This document shows positions 34,873 to 42,129 of a stretch of 64,000 nucleotides of DNA, one piece after another. The notes beneath the pieces are model-generated. The model made no database searches. It was not told where the DNA came from and worked only from the letters and a program-made list of their open reading frames with translations. Each line of letters begins with the position of its first letter. Position 1 is the first letter of the stretch. Origin of the DNA: BOG-933 sp037147415. Its GTDB lineage: Bacteria; Pseudomonadota; Alphaproteobacteria; Azospirillales; Azospirillaceae. The stretch spans positions 1 through 64,000 of the forward strand of contig JBAWVF010000002.1 of the NCBI GenBank assembly GCA_037147415.1, written 5' to 3'. Position numbers and translations under genes: made by a program.

Positions 34873-35595
34873 TCACTTTTCGCCGGCGATTCGTTCCAAC
34901 TCCGGGATGTCGCGCTCGAAAAGATTGCTCGATATTTCACGCACAGCTCCCGCACGCTTCAACTCTCCCACCGTCCGGCTGGCCGTTTCCGGTGTAACAC
35001 CGAGCAAAGCACCAACATCCTCGCGGCTGAACAACTGAAACCGAACGCCCTCACGTGAAGGCAGCATCAAAAAGAGCCGAGCCAAACGCTGGCGTGCGCT
35101 ACCGCTGGTAAATTCTCGCAGACACGCTTGGGTCTGCACCATCGAGTCATGCCACTTGTTAATCAACTGAGTGTGAAGTTTCGGCGCCAACCGCAAAACA
35201 ACTTCTTTAGGAATCCGGCAGACGGTCGAAGATTGCAAAGCAATGGCCGTATGTTCATACGTCCCACACGACATGATTTCCAGTCCGCCCACATGACCTT
35301 GCCCAAGCAGATTGACAATTCGGCGGGTACCGTCGGGCAAATACTGCTCAAGCTTTAGCAAGCCTTCTCGAATTGTATAGAGAGACCCGCCGGCATCCCC
35401 GGCACAATAAAGCTGTGTCCCCGGCGGCAGCCAGATATCCTCGATCGGCAGATGAATCGAACTGAAATCCTCGCTGGTCAAATCGGCAAACAGCACAAGA
35501 TCCCGAATAGCGCAGGACGCACATTCCGCAAGACCATGCCAGGCCGCTTGAATCGCCAGATCGCGCAAGTGCTCGTTCCTCACGTAAGGGTGCAA
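34873..35595 (-). CDS. FNR/CRP-family transcriptional regulator
   Basis: Regulator of 240 residues: a cyclic-nucleotide-binding-like domain (~35-145), dimer helix (~150-175) and winged HTH (~175-225). The HTH carries FSREDVGALLGVTPETASRTV with the E..SR contact residues of FNR, which read TTGAT-type half-sites. C25 and C28 (CASC) and C110 match three of the four iron-sulphur ligands of E. coli FNR, but the third position (C29 in E. coli) reads V34, so oxygen sensing through a 4Fe-4S cluster is uncertain. FNR-type control of magnetosome genes is known in magnetospirilla. A FixK-like or other Crp subfamily member is possible. Divergent from the CZB gene (150 bases between). Confidence 0.83.
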   Translation of the reverse strand: MHPYVRNEHLRDLAIQAAWHGLAECASCAIRDLVLFADLTSEDFSSIHLPIEDIWLPPGTQLYCAGDAGGSLYTIREGLLKLEQYLPDGTRRIVNLLGQGHVGGLEIMSCGTYEHTAIALQSSTVCRIPKEVVLRLAPKLHTQLINKWHDSMVQTQACLREFTSGSARQRLARLFLMLPSREGVRFQLFSREDVGALLGVTPETASRTVGELKRAGAVREISSNLFERDIPELERIAGEK

Positions 35596-35744
35596 ACCTG
35601 CGCCACCCTGGTCTCAACATGACTGCGCCATAATGCCGCAGTGCGCGCCGCAATAAAAGTGGCTTGAGCTGTCAATTCGCAATGCGCCCCCGTCAAGAGT
35701 CCCATAATCGGTACCCGTCAAGTTCGATCGGTCCGGAGGATTCC

Positions 35745-36662
35745 GTGAAGGTAAAAGTTACATTCGACGTCAGCATGGCCCGCCTGGTCCACCTCGACTG
35801 GCTGGTTCGGATCGAGCGCGCGATGGCGCAAGGCCAAGGTGGCGCCCCCGCCGCGATTCAGTATTACCGGGATTGTGAACTCGGCATCTGGCTACATGGT
35901 GAAGCGCGAACCCGCTATCGCGGCTGCGAAGACATCAAGCGTTTGACGGTCGAGCATCGCCGGTTTCACCATGCGGTTGAACATGCTCTGATTGCACTGC
36001 ATGACGGTGATTCAGTTAAAACCCGTGAATATCTGGTCGGCGCCCAGCACATCAGCAAAGATATCATCTATTTGCTGACTCTGGTTGAGCTGAGGAATTT
36101 AGAATTTATCAATCGCCCCTCACTGGCTCGGGCCGTTATCTCTTCAATCGGCGGCTTTTTTGATCCGCATCCGCGTTGGCTAGAGCCGCCGGCTAATAAG
36201 AATGCCAGCGTATCACTGGATATTACTTATGCCAGACTAGCCCATTTGCGCTGGGCCGCCGGTCTTGACCGCGGATTTCGGAACTATGGTAAAGGTGTGG
36301 CGCTCCAGTCACATGATTCGTGCGAGTTCGGCTCCTGGATCCAGCGGATCGGGCTGAAAAAATACGGGGACATGCGTGAAATTCCACTACTTGATATCGT
36401 TCACCGCGAGTTTCACGAAGCAGCCGCCCGCATTATTCGATGCTTGCAAGACCGGATGATCCAGCGCGCAGACGAAGCCTATGCCGATGTCCAAAATTTG
36501 AGCCGCGAAATCGCCTATCTCTTGACACTGATCGAATTTCAGCTTGACGATGGCATTCGACGTGAAACTCCTGCTGTCGATCATGATTTGAAAGCCGGTG
36601 CATCACCATGTTATGATGCTCAACATTGTTCCCATGACCAGCAAGGCAAGCTCGCATCATGA
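35745..36662 (+). CDS. Tandem CZB (chemoreceptor zinc-binding) protein
   Basis: Protein of 305 residues with two CZB domains, ~10-115 and ~160-270. Each has the zinc ligand pattern: HLDW ... CELGIW ... HRRFH in the first and HLRW ... CEFGSW ... HREFH in the second. CZB domains usually sit at the end of chemoreceptors or diguanylate cyclases and sense zinc or hypochlorous acid; here there is no methyl-accepting or GGDEF domain and no membrane helix. A 45-residue linker joins the domains. Start is GTG 35745, 4 bases after GGAGGA; an upstream in-frame ATG at 35664 is less likely. Ends in an ATGA overlap with the next gene. Confidence 0.8.
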   Translation: MKVKVTFDVSMARLVHLDWLVRIERAMAQGQGGAPAAIQYYRDCELGIWLHGEARTRYRGCEDIKRLTVEHRRFHHAVEHALIALHDGDSVKTREYLVGAQHISKDIIYLLTLVELRNLEFINRPSLARAVISSIGGFFDPHPRWLEPPANKNASVSLDITYARLAHLRWAAGLDRGFRNYGKGVALQSHDSCEFGSWIQRIGLKKYGDMREIPLLDIVHREFHEAAARIIRCLQDRMIQRADEAYADVQNLSREIAYLLTLIEFQLDDGIRRETPAVDHDLKAGASPCYDAQHCSHDQQGKLAS

Positions 36663-36991
36663 CAGTCGGTATTAATAGAGCTTCAACCGAAATCGACCAT
36701 GTTTCGGATAAGGCGACCGTTGCCGGTGCGGCATTGGGCGGAGTCGCCGGAACCATGATCGGCGGCAATGCGGGGCTGGCCCTGGCCTCGCATCTCGGCC
36801 TGTGTGCACTCGGCAGTGTCGCCTCTTGCGGGTTGCTCATTCCACTGATCGGAACCGTGGTCGGCGGGGTCGCCGCCAGAGAATGGATCGAAGGCCGGAT
36901 CGAAACCCGGGACCAGGCAATAAAGAGGCAGCGCCGGAAAGCGAAAAGAAAGCAGACTGGCAAAAAATCACTTTTTTCGTTCACTCGTTAA
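36659..36991 (+). CDS. Small Gly/Ala-rich two-helix protein, possibly MamC-like
   Basis: Protein of 110 residues with two glycine-rich hydrophobic segments (~20-42 AGAALGGVAGTMIGGNAGLAL and ~53-73) and a strongly basic tail (KRQRRKAKRKQ). Size, two helices and the LIGTVVGGVAARE stretch resemble the magnetosome protein MamC (Mms13), whose loop controls crystal size, but the resemblance is weak and glycine zipper proteins look alike. The start overlaps the CZB stop as ATGA, and the Mms6-like gene begins 17 bases later, so all three are probably one operon. Called from context and composition, not from a firm family match. Confidence 0.5.
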   Translation: MTVGINRASTEIDHVSDKATVAGAALGGVAGTMIGGNAGLALASHLGLCALGSVASCGLLIPLIGTVVGGVAAREWIEGRIETRDQAIKRQRRKAKRKQTGKKSLFSFTR

Positions 36992-37008
36992 TAAGAGAGT
37001 ACTGAGAT

Positions 37009-37431
37009 ATGCCGGTTACACCACTTTGTCCTTTGGGTAATGTTCCCGGAGCGGGAATGGGAATTGGGGCGGGTCACGGCTTGCACATGGGAGCCGGCGG
37101 CGCATTGCTCGGCTATCCCGCTGGGTCCGGACTTATGGGGGGCGCGGCTGCGGGCTCAACCGGAACGGCAAAAGGGATGACCGCAGCACTTGGACCAAAC
37201 CCGGCGACGGCGGCAACAACCGGCGCAAGTAAAGTTGCCGCGGCCGGTGTTACCGCCGGCAGTAAGGGTTTCGGCTATGGCCTGAGCGTCGGTTTGGGAT
37301 TCTGGGGGCCGGCATTGCTGGCCGGCATCGGCGCCGCCGGCGCTTATGCCCTGTGGAAAAGCTATCGCAGCACCCGACCGCCAACCGAAGACGAGGCTGA
37401 ACTCTCCGAAGCACTGAATTCGCGCCGATAA
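37009..37431 (+). CDS. Mms6-like magnetosome protein
   Basis: Protein of 140 residues, Gly/Ala-rich throughout. The C-terminal part has the Mms6 pattern GSKGFGYGLSVGLGFWGP (about 84-101), a hydrophobic helix and then an acidic tail EDEAELSEALNSRR that matches the end of the 0.7-kb Mms6 (EIGEALSSR) more closely than the copies at 19.6 and 44.5 kb. The N-terminal ~60 residues are Gly/Met/His-rich. GAGAGTACTGAGAT precedes the ATG. It is followed by a terminator-like hairpin and is in an operon with the CZB and two-helix genes. Confidence 0.75.
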   Translation: MPVTPLCPLGNVPGAGMGIGAGHGLHMGAGGALLGYPAGSGLMGGAAAGSTGTAKGMTAALGPNPATAATTGASKVAAAGVTAGSKGFGYGLSVGLGFWGPALLAGIGAAGAYALWKSYRSTRPPTEDEAELSEALNSRR

Positions 37432-37435
37432 AGTC

Positions 37436-37475
37436 TTAAAAAATCACCATGGCCGGCTTAAATACGGCCATGGTG
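37436..37475 (-). terminator. Intrinsic terminator between convergent genes
   Basis: Perfect 11-pair hairpin CACCATGGCCG / CGGCCATGGTG (37445-37455 and 37465-37475) with a 9-base loop. Read on the minus strand it is followed by ATTTTTTAAG, so it is an intrinsic terminator for the gene at 37.5 kb; it may also stop the + strand Mms6-like transcript. The core CCATGGCCG/CGGCCATGG recurs at 61.2 kb. Confidence 0.75.
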
Positions 37476-37515
37476 GTTCGTCCCGAATTTGTCGAAGCCG
37501 GAGGCAGCGCTTACC

Positions 37516-37896
37516 TTAGTGCGCCACATGCTCCGCCAGTGTTACAGTTGTTGCGGCGCCGTCGGTACGCATGAATTTAAGGCTTTTTCTGCAATCCCGA
37601 CCGGTCGGGCATGTACCTTCAACTAATAACTCATCACTATTTTTGGTCAGGTAAAATAATTTGGTATTTGCCTTATCACCATAGGGAATGACGCCAGCCG
37701 TATATCGGTGAATTAATCCGGAATGCTCACGACAAAGTCTTTGCCCCGGCGCTACGGCGAACACATCTTCTTCGGATACTAGAGAATACTGATCAACATA
37801 AAGAGTTGCATCAGTATGATTGTTGATACAGGCTCCCGACGCCGATGAAACCGAACCGAGCATGAGTACCGTTCCCAGCACACCGATAGCTTTCAT
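37516..37896 (-). CDS. Small secreted protein
   Basis: Protein of 127 residues with a signal peptide (~1-21, MKAIGVLGTVLMLGSVSSASG, cleavage near SASGA) and a periplasmic domain containing four or more Cys residues (CINNH, LCREH, GTCPTGRDC), likely forming disulphides. The mature domain is mainly beta with Val/Thr-rich strands (ATLYVDQYSLV, KLFYLTKNSDELLV). ATG 37896 follows AAGGAGG on the minus strand with normal spacing, which decides the start over an ATG at 37935. Convergent with an Mms6-like gene. No family recognised. Confidence 0.65.
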   Translation of the reverse strand: MKAIGVLGTVLMLGSVSSASGACINNHTDATLYVDQYSLVSEEDVFAVAPGQRLCREHSGLIHRYTAGVIPYGDKANTKLFYLTKNSDELLVEGTCPTGRDCRKSLKFMRTDGAATTVTLAEHVAH

Positions 37897-38164
37897 CCTT
37901 GCCTCCTTAAGTACAGAACCATGCGATACGAGCATCGCACTGAACCAAACGTTTAGTGGTCCGATTCAAATGACGGACGGAAATCACCCGTCACTTTCGG
38001 AACACCGGTTAAAACCCCGTAAGGGCATTAACTTAAGGTTAATCCCTTAGCGTGGCCCTTGTCGATTGTCATGCTGCACCGCAAACTGCGGTATTTTGTC
38101 GCACTTATGCTAATTTGACTGATCTTGGGTGCTGAACATCTGCTAAAAATATTAACAGTGGGGG

Positions 38165-38199
38165 TTGAATAAGCAGCGCATCTGATGCTGCTTATTCAA
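38165..38199. promoter_or_regulatory. Perfect 13-base inverted repeat upstream of the REC-STAS gene
   Basis: TTGAATAAGCAGC at 38165-38177 and its exact complement GCTGCTTATTCAA at 38187-38199 enclose a 9-base spacer. No T run follows on either strand. It lies 98 bases before the chosen start of the REC-STAS gene in an otherwise AT-rich 400-base region with no gene. It could be an operator, or a leader hairpin. The half-site does not match FNR (TTGAT) or Fur boxes closely. Confidence 0.55.
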
Positions 38200-38296
38200 T
38201 CAGCTTGCGTATAAATAACGAAAAATGTCCAATTCGACCTTACTACCAACGAGCTGCGACGTAGGGGCGAATGCGATAAGGGGCGGAGCCGAATAT

Positions 38297-39112
38297 ATGT
38301 CTCGTGGACGCATTTTAATTGCCGACGACAACAAAACCATGATTGCTTTTGTGCAATCTGCATTGGAATTACTTGGTTATTTTGAAGTCGACACCGTCGG
38401 TAACGGCTCACATGCACTCGATATGATTTTGCGCACGCCCTATGCGCTGGTCGTGCTCGATCACGAAATGCCGGGCATGAAGGGGTTGGAGATCATCCGC
38501 GCGACAGCACGGCTTCGGCAAGGAGCCGTGCCCGCAATCGTTTTGATCACCGCCACCGTTAGCCCCGAGATCGTCGAGGCTATTCAATTAGAGCGTCTTC
38601 CGGTTTCCGCCTTGATCGCCAAGCCATTCTCAATTCAAGAGTTTCAGAAGCGGATCGCAAAAATTCGGATTCAACAAACCTCAAGCGGCACCCTCGATAC
38701 TGATGAAGGGCATGTACGCCGCACGCTTTATTACGGAGAAACTCCGCGGCTGGCAATCAAAGTTATCGATACTGGCAACTTTGTCGGTGCGTTGTTTCGA
38801 GGTCGCCCGTGCAGAGAAGACGGAGCAACCATCAAATTTGCTTTCGATGCCGCCATTGCCGCTAAACCACAAATTGTTGTTGCCAATGTCTCAGAAGTAG
38901 AAAACCCGGATGAATTTTTCTTGGGATTCCTGCTGATTTTTCTTGGAACTTTTATCGATAGCGGCCGAAGGTCTTTTGCCATCCTCGGCGATAAGCCGGG
39001 CTGTAACCGATTTATTACTCTTGGATTTGACCAGCTGATTCCTTCCTATGATACCGCCGAGAAGTTCTATCTCGAAATCGGCTATGATCCAAATGCCGAT
39101 AGCAAGACATAA
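38297..39112 (+). CDS. Response regulator with C-terminal STAS-like domain
   Basis: Protein of 271 residues. The receiver (~3-122) has ADDN, acceptor Asp in VVLDHEMPGMKG, and AKPFS. The C-terminal ~130 residues have the strand-helix order of a STAS domain: a strand IVVANVSEVENPDEFFLG, a helix, then RRSFAILGDKP and a last helix. The receiver shares LDH(E/D)MPGMKGL(E/D)IIR with the single-domain regulator at 50.1 kb. REC-STAS proteins work in partner-switching or general stress pathways. ATG 38297 follows GCGGAGCC; an earlier ATG at 38225 is possible. Upstream is a large inverted repeat; a hemerythrin gene follows after 119 bases. Confidence 0.72.
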   Translation: MSRGRILIADDNKTMIAFVQSALELLGYFEVDTVGNGSHALDMILRTPYALVVLDHEMPGMKGLEIIRATARLRQGAVPAIVLITATVSPEIVEAIQLERLPVSALIAKPFSIQEFQKRIAKIRIQQTSSGTLDTDEGHVRRTLYYGETPRLAIKVIDTGNFVGALFRGRPCREDGATIKFAFDAAIAAKPQIVVANVSEVENPDEFFLGFLLIFLGTFIDSGRRSFAILGDKPGCNRFITLGFDQLIPSYDTAEKFYLEIGYDPNADSKT

Positions 39113-39231
39113 CCATCAATCACATTCAAGACTTGCTGCTGCTGCACACTCTGTGCTTATTTAGATGGTAGCGTTGGACGTGCAGCGAAATCCCTCGCGG
39201 CAGCCTGGCGAAAAATGAAGGTCGGGCCGCG

Positions 39232-39720
39232 ATGTCAAACCTCAGTGCGAGCGCTTTCAAGGCACTGTTCGACAGTCATGTCTTAGACATCTGCGACAAT
39301 TTGCGAAAGCTGGATGATGACGGCACCAGCTTTATCGGCGTTAGTGCCAACCAGGAACATCACGAGGTCATTGTCGACAAATACAATGGATTTATAAAGT
39401 GCTTACGCGACCCGAAGCAGGTCGATGAAAGGCCGAATAAATTTAGAGAACTCGTGTCATATATTACGCTTCATTTTATTTTTGAAAACAAGTATATGGC
39501 TATGCTTAATTATCCCGACTATGAGAAGCATAAAACTCAGCACAAGAATTTTATCGATAACATTAACGGCTATAACTATAAGATTCGCAGTGGGGAATCC
39601 ACCGTTGACGACATGGTCTTGTATATCGGTCATTGGCTAATCGGCCATGTCCTGATTACAGACAAGCAGTTCAGCGACTTCGAGGCGACCCACCCCGATG
39701 CCGCTGCACACCGAACCTGA
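39232..39720 (+). CDS. Bacteriohemerythrin
   Basis: Hemerythrin of 162 residues with all ligands of the di-iron oxygen-binding site: NQEHHEVIVDKYNGF supplies the first His, HFIFENKYM supplies His and Glu, HKTQH supplies two His and WLIGHVLITDKQF supplies His and Asp. Bacteriohemerythrins bind or carry oxygen, and can protect oxygen-sensitive processes or act in aerotaxis signalling; they are abundant in magnetotactic bacteria. Start ATG 39232 chosen. In contrast to the hemerythrin-like protein at 24.8 kb, this copy is complete. Its role here in low-oxygen control of magnetosome formation is inference. Confidence 0.85.
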   Translation: MSNLSASAFKALFDSHVLDICDNLRKLDDDGTSFIGVSANQEHHEVIVDKYNGFIKCLRDPKQVDERPNKFRELVSYITLHFIFENKYMAMLNYPDYEKHKTQHKNFIDNINGYNYKIRSGESTVDDMVLYIGHWLIGHVLITDKQFSDFEATHPDAAAHRT

Positions 39721-39743
39721 ACTCGCGCCGTCATTAACGTCAT

Positions 39744-40178
39744 TTATTGTGGTTTCGCTCGGGCAAACGGCTGATAAACTTTGTCTGTAGTCGTCAATTT
39801 GTAGTGTTCGATCAGCCAGAGCAGGCGCTTTTCGGTTTGGGTTTGCAGACACTCCGCCAAGCCGGGCCCGGGCCGACCGACATGCAGATGCTCGGCACAG
39901 GCTTTGTCGCGCTGACGAATCCAGGCTCGCTGGTTCTTATGCAAGCGGCCATTCAGATTTACCCCCGGTAGCGCGCGGGCATCGCGATAGGCGTAACCCA
40001 TGGCGCAATCGGCGGTCATCAACTCGATTTTCGTGCAGATCGTGCGGGATATTGCATCATCGGCCAACGCACAGCTGTACGAAGGGCGATAGCGGCACTC
40101 CCCGCCTTGCACGTTTTGGCTGGCCGATGCCGGGGCCGCGCCCATCATCACCGCTATGATCAAAAGGATAAGTCTCAT
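39744..40178 (-). CDS. Secreted LprI-like (DUF1311) protein
   Basis: Protein of 144 residues with a signal peptide (~1-20, ending ASAS) and a Cys-rich domain of the lysozyme-inhibitor LprI/DUF1311 type: CALADDAISRTICTKIELM, AYRDARALPG, NQRAWIRQRDKAC and AECLQTQTEKRL. LprI-like proteins inhibit lysozyme or have unknown periplasmic roles. Transcribed on the minus strand, convergent with the hemerythrin gene (24 bases apart) and divergent from the gene at 40.3 kb. Confidence 0.7.
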   Translation of the reverse strand: MRLILLIIAVMMGAAPASASQNVQGGECRYRPSYSCALADDAISRTICTKIELMTADCAMGYAYRDARALPGVNLNGRLHKNQRAWIRQRDKACAEHLHVGRPGPGLAECLQTQTEKRLLWLIEHYKLTTTDKVYQPFARAKPQ

Positions 40179-40333
40179 GGTTTTGAACGCTCCCGTGCCT
40201 GCCCGATAATGCCGCTATTGCTTTCGGATCACAAGCGGCAACCAACCTGGTCCCAGGCGACGCAAACCGCTGTGCCCTTATTAAAACTCCTGTATTCTTC
40301 GCGTGTGCACAAATACCGCCGAAAGGGCGAGCC

Positions 40334-41113
40334 ATGGATGCGGCAATCCTGATTTTCGCATGGTTCTGGACGGGTCAGGCGCCGGCCGGAATGCAGGTTC
40401 CGTTTCCATCGATGGCATCCTGTCAAGAAGCGCGGCAAAACCTGTTCGATGACCGCAAACGCGCGCTGGGGGAAGCCGGCGGTGCCGGGCATCGTGTTCC
40501 GCAGCTTTCGGCAACCTGTGTGGCCGCAGCACCCCCGGCCGTCCTCCCCGCCCTCAAAGCAAGCGAGCCCGCATCTCAACCATCTCCGGTTGCTACGCCT
40601 CCGGCCGCAGCGCCCGCCCAACAGCCAGTAACACCGGCCGGTTTGGAATGGTTAGTTAGTCGGCCGGTTAATTTACTCGATTGGGGCCTGCAAAAAGCGG
40701 TCAATACGATAGAAGCCGTTCATGCAATCAAAGTAATTTATCAAGTTAACGGGGCGGCCGCCGAAGACTTTGTTAATGTTGATTTTTCTCTGTCTGAAGC
40801 CGGGCACCTTAAATACACGATTCAAGGCGCTGTGACCGCTCGATTACCGGAAATGGTTAATGAAACTTATTGTATCGCCGCGGTGAAAGCTTGGCGAGAG
40901 GCCGTGCTGAAAATCAATGGTGACAACCCGTTAGCTTCAATAGAAGACTGGTTTATCCGGGCTGATCGCAACCCGGCAGAGCGTCCGCCTAACCTGGCCG
41001 AAAGTATTGCCGCTGGTTTCGACTTTAAGATGACGATCAATGGCCTGGGACAACAGCCCGGCTTGAGTTGCCAGACCGCCTTTGTCGAGGAGCCGACCGC
41101 ACCCGCGAAATAA
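40334..41113 (+). CDS. Hypothetical protein with proline-rich linker
   Basis: Protein of 259 residues. The N-terminus (AAILIFAWFWTG) is hydrophobic but short, and a Cys-containing segment (SCQEARQNLF.DRKRAL) follows. A Pro/Ala linker (~65-100) leads to a domain of ~155 residues with IKVIYQVNGAAAEDFVNVDF and EMVNETYCIAAVKAWREAVLKING, probably a beta sandwich or mixed fold. No family recognised. It ends 101 bases before the VWA gene start chosen here and may be the first gene of that operon. An alternative reading is that it is a substrate or partner of the kinase/phosphatase pair. Confidence 0.55.
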   Translation: MDAAILIFAWFWTGQAPAGMQVPFPSMASCQEARQNLFDDRKRALGEAGGAGHRVPQLSATCVAAAPPAVLPALKASEPASQPSPVATPPAAAPAQQPVTPAGLEWLVSRPVNLLDWGLQKAVNTIEAVHAIKVIYQVNGAAAEDFVNVDFSLSEAGHLKYTIQGAVTARLPEMVNETYCIAAVKAWREAVLKINGDNPLASIEDWFIRADRNPAERPPNLAESIAAGFDFKMTINGLGQQPGLSCQTAFVEEPTAPAK

Positions 41114-41214
41114 CCGGCACTAAAGCCACGCTTCCATTTACTAATTCCGATGATATGATCCGGCATACCTCGCAGCGGGGCCGCGGGGATCGGTACAGTG
41201 AGCGGAGGAAACCG

Positions 41215-42123
41215 GTGAGCTATTCTCAGGAAATCAGCCGTGATCGTCGTGGCGCATTCTTATTTCTGGTCGATCAATCGCGCTCGATGGACAAAGAATT
41301 CAGCCGTGACGAAGCGGGAAACACCATAAATCGTGCAACCGTTGTCGCCGATGCATTGAATTCCACGCTGGAAGAGCTGGTTAACCGCTGCATGCGTGAT
41401 GAAGGCGTGCGTGATTATTTCGATATCGGCATCATCGGCTACGGCCGGACTCATCGCCCTGAATTTTGTTGGCGCAAGGGATTGGCCGGACACCGCTTGG
41501 TCTCTATTTCCGAAGTCGCGGCCAACGCAGAGATTGAAGAACGCGAAATTACCACCGTCGTTCGCGGTCAACAAGTCACCGAGCAGGTGACCGCATCGCG
41601 TTGGATCGAGCCGGTTGCCGGTGAAAGCACGCCGATGAATGCAGCTTTCCGGTTGGCAATCGCGACCCTTGAAGAATGGATATATAAGCATCCGACCTCA
41701 TTTCCGCCAATGGTGATCAATATTACCGATGGTATGGCGAACGATGTCAGTTCCGAAGATGAACTGTTATCAACGGCTCAGCGTTTGACCGCGCTTAAGA
41801 CTTCGGATGGCAATGCTCTGCTGATCAATTGCCATATTTCCGGAGGAAATGAAGCGCCGGTTCTATTCCCCTGGAACCCGATGCAGTTGCCGCGCGACCC
41901 ATATGCAAAGCTATTATTTGATATGTCGAGCGAACTGTCGCAACGTCACCGCGCGATTATCTGCGAGATATTCGAACGCGATCTCGAGTCGACACCGACC
42001 GTTCGCGGTCTGGCGTTCAATGCCGACGCGGTAGCTCTGGTTAAATTACTTGATATCGGCACCCGTCAAGCTTTCACCTTCGCGCCGCCGCCCGAGCCGG
42101 CCCGCGCGACGCGGCGCGGCTGA
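41215..42123 (+). CDS. VWA-domain protein (TerY/YegL-type)
   Basis: Protein of 302 residues, nearly all a von Willebrand A domain with a complete metal-ion-dependent adhesion site: DQSRSM (DxSxS), the TPMNAAF Thr and NITDGMAND Asp. VWA proteins of the TerY/YegL group occur in a three-gene set with a PP2C phosphatase and a kinase, as here. GTG 41215, 6 bases after GCGGAGGAA, is the chosen start; ATG 41155 would add 20 residues. It is soluble, without a membrane helix. Six bases separate it from the phosphatase gene. The set probably reads a signal by metal-dependent ligand binding and passes it by phosphorylation. Confidence 0.8.
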   Translation: MSYSQEISRDRRGAFLFLVDQSRSMDKEFSRDEAGNTINRATVVADALNSTLEELVNRCMRDEGVRDYFDIGIIGYGRTHRPEFCWRKGLAGHRLVSISEVAANAEIEEREITTVVRGQQVTEQVTASRWIEPVAGESTPMNAAFRLAIATLEEWIYKHPTSFPPMVINITDGMANDVSSEDELLSTAQRLTALKTSDGNALLINCHISGGNEAPVLFPWNPMQLPRDPYAKLLFDMSSELSQRHRAIICEIFERDLESTPTVRGLAFNADAVALVKLLDIGTRQAFTFAPPPEPARATRRG

Positions 42124-42129
42124 CGCCGG

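Noticed and set aside
36659..36991. Firm MamC call
   Set aside because: Only size, glycine-rich helices and a short VGGVAARE-like stretch agree; glycine-zipper proteins often look like this, so it is left as possible.
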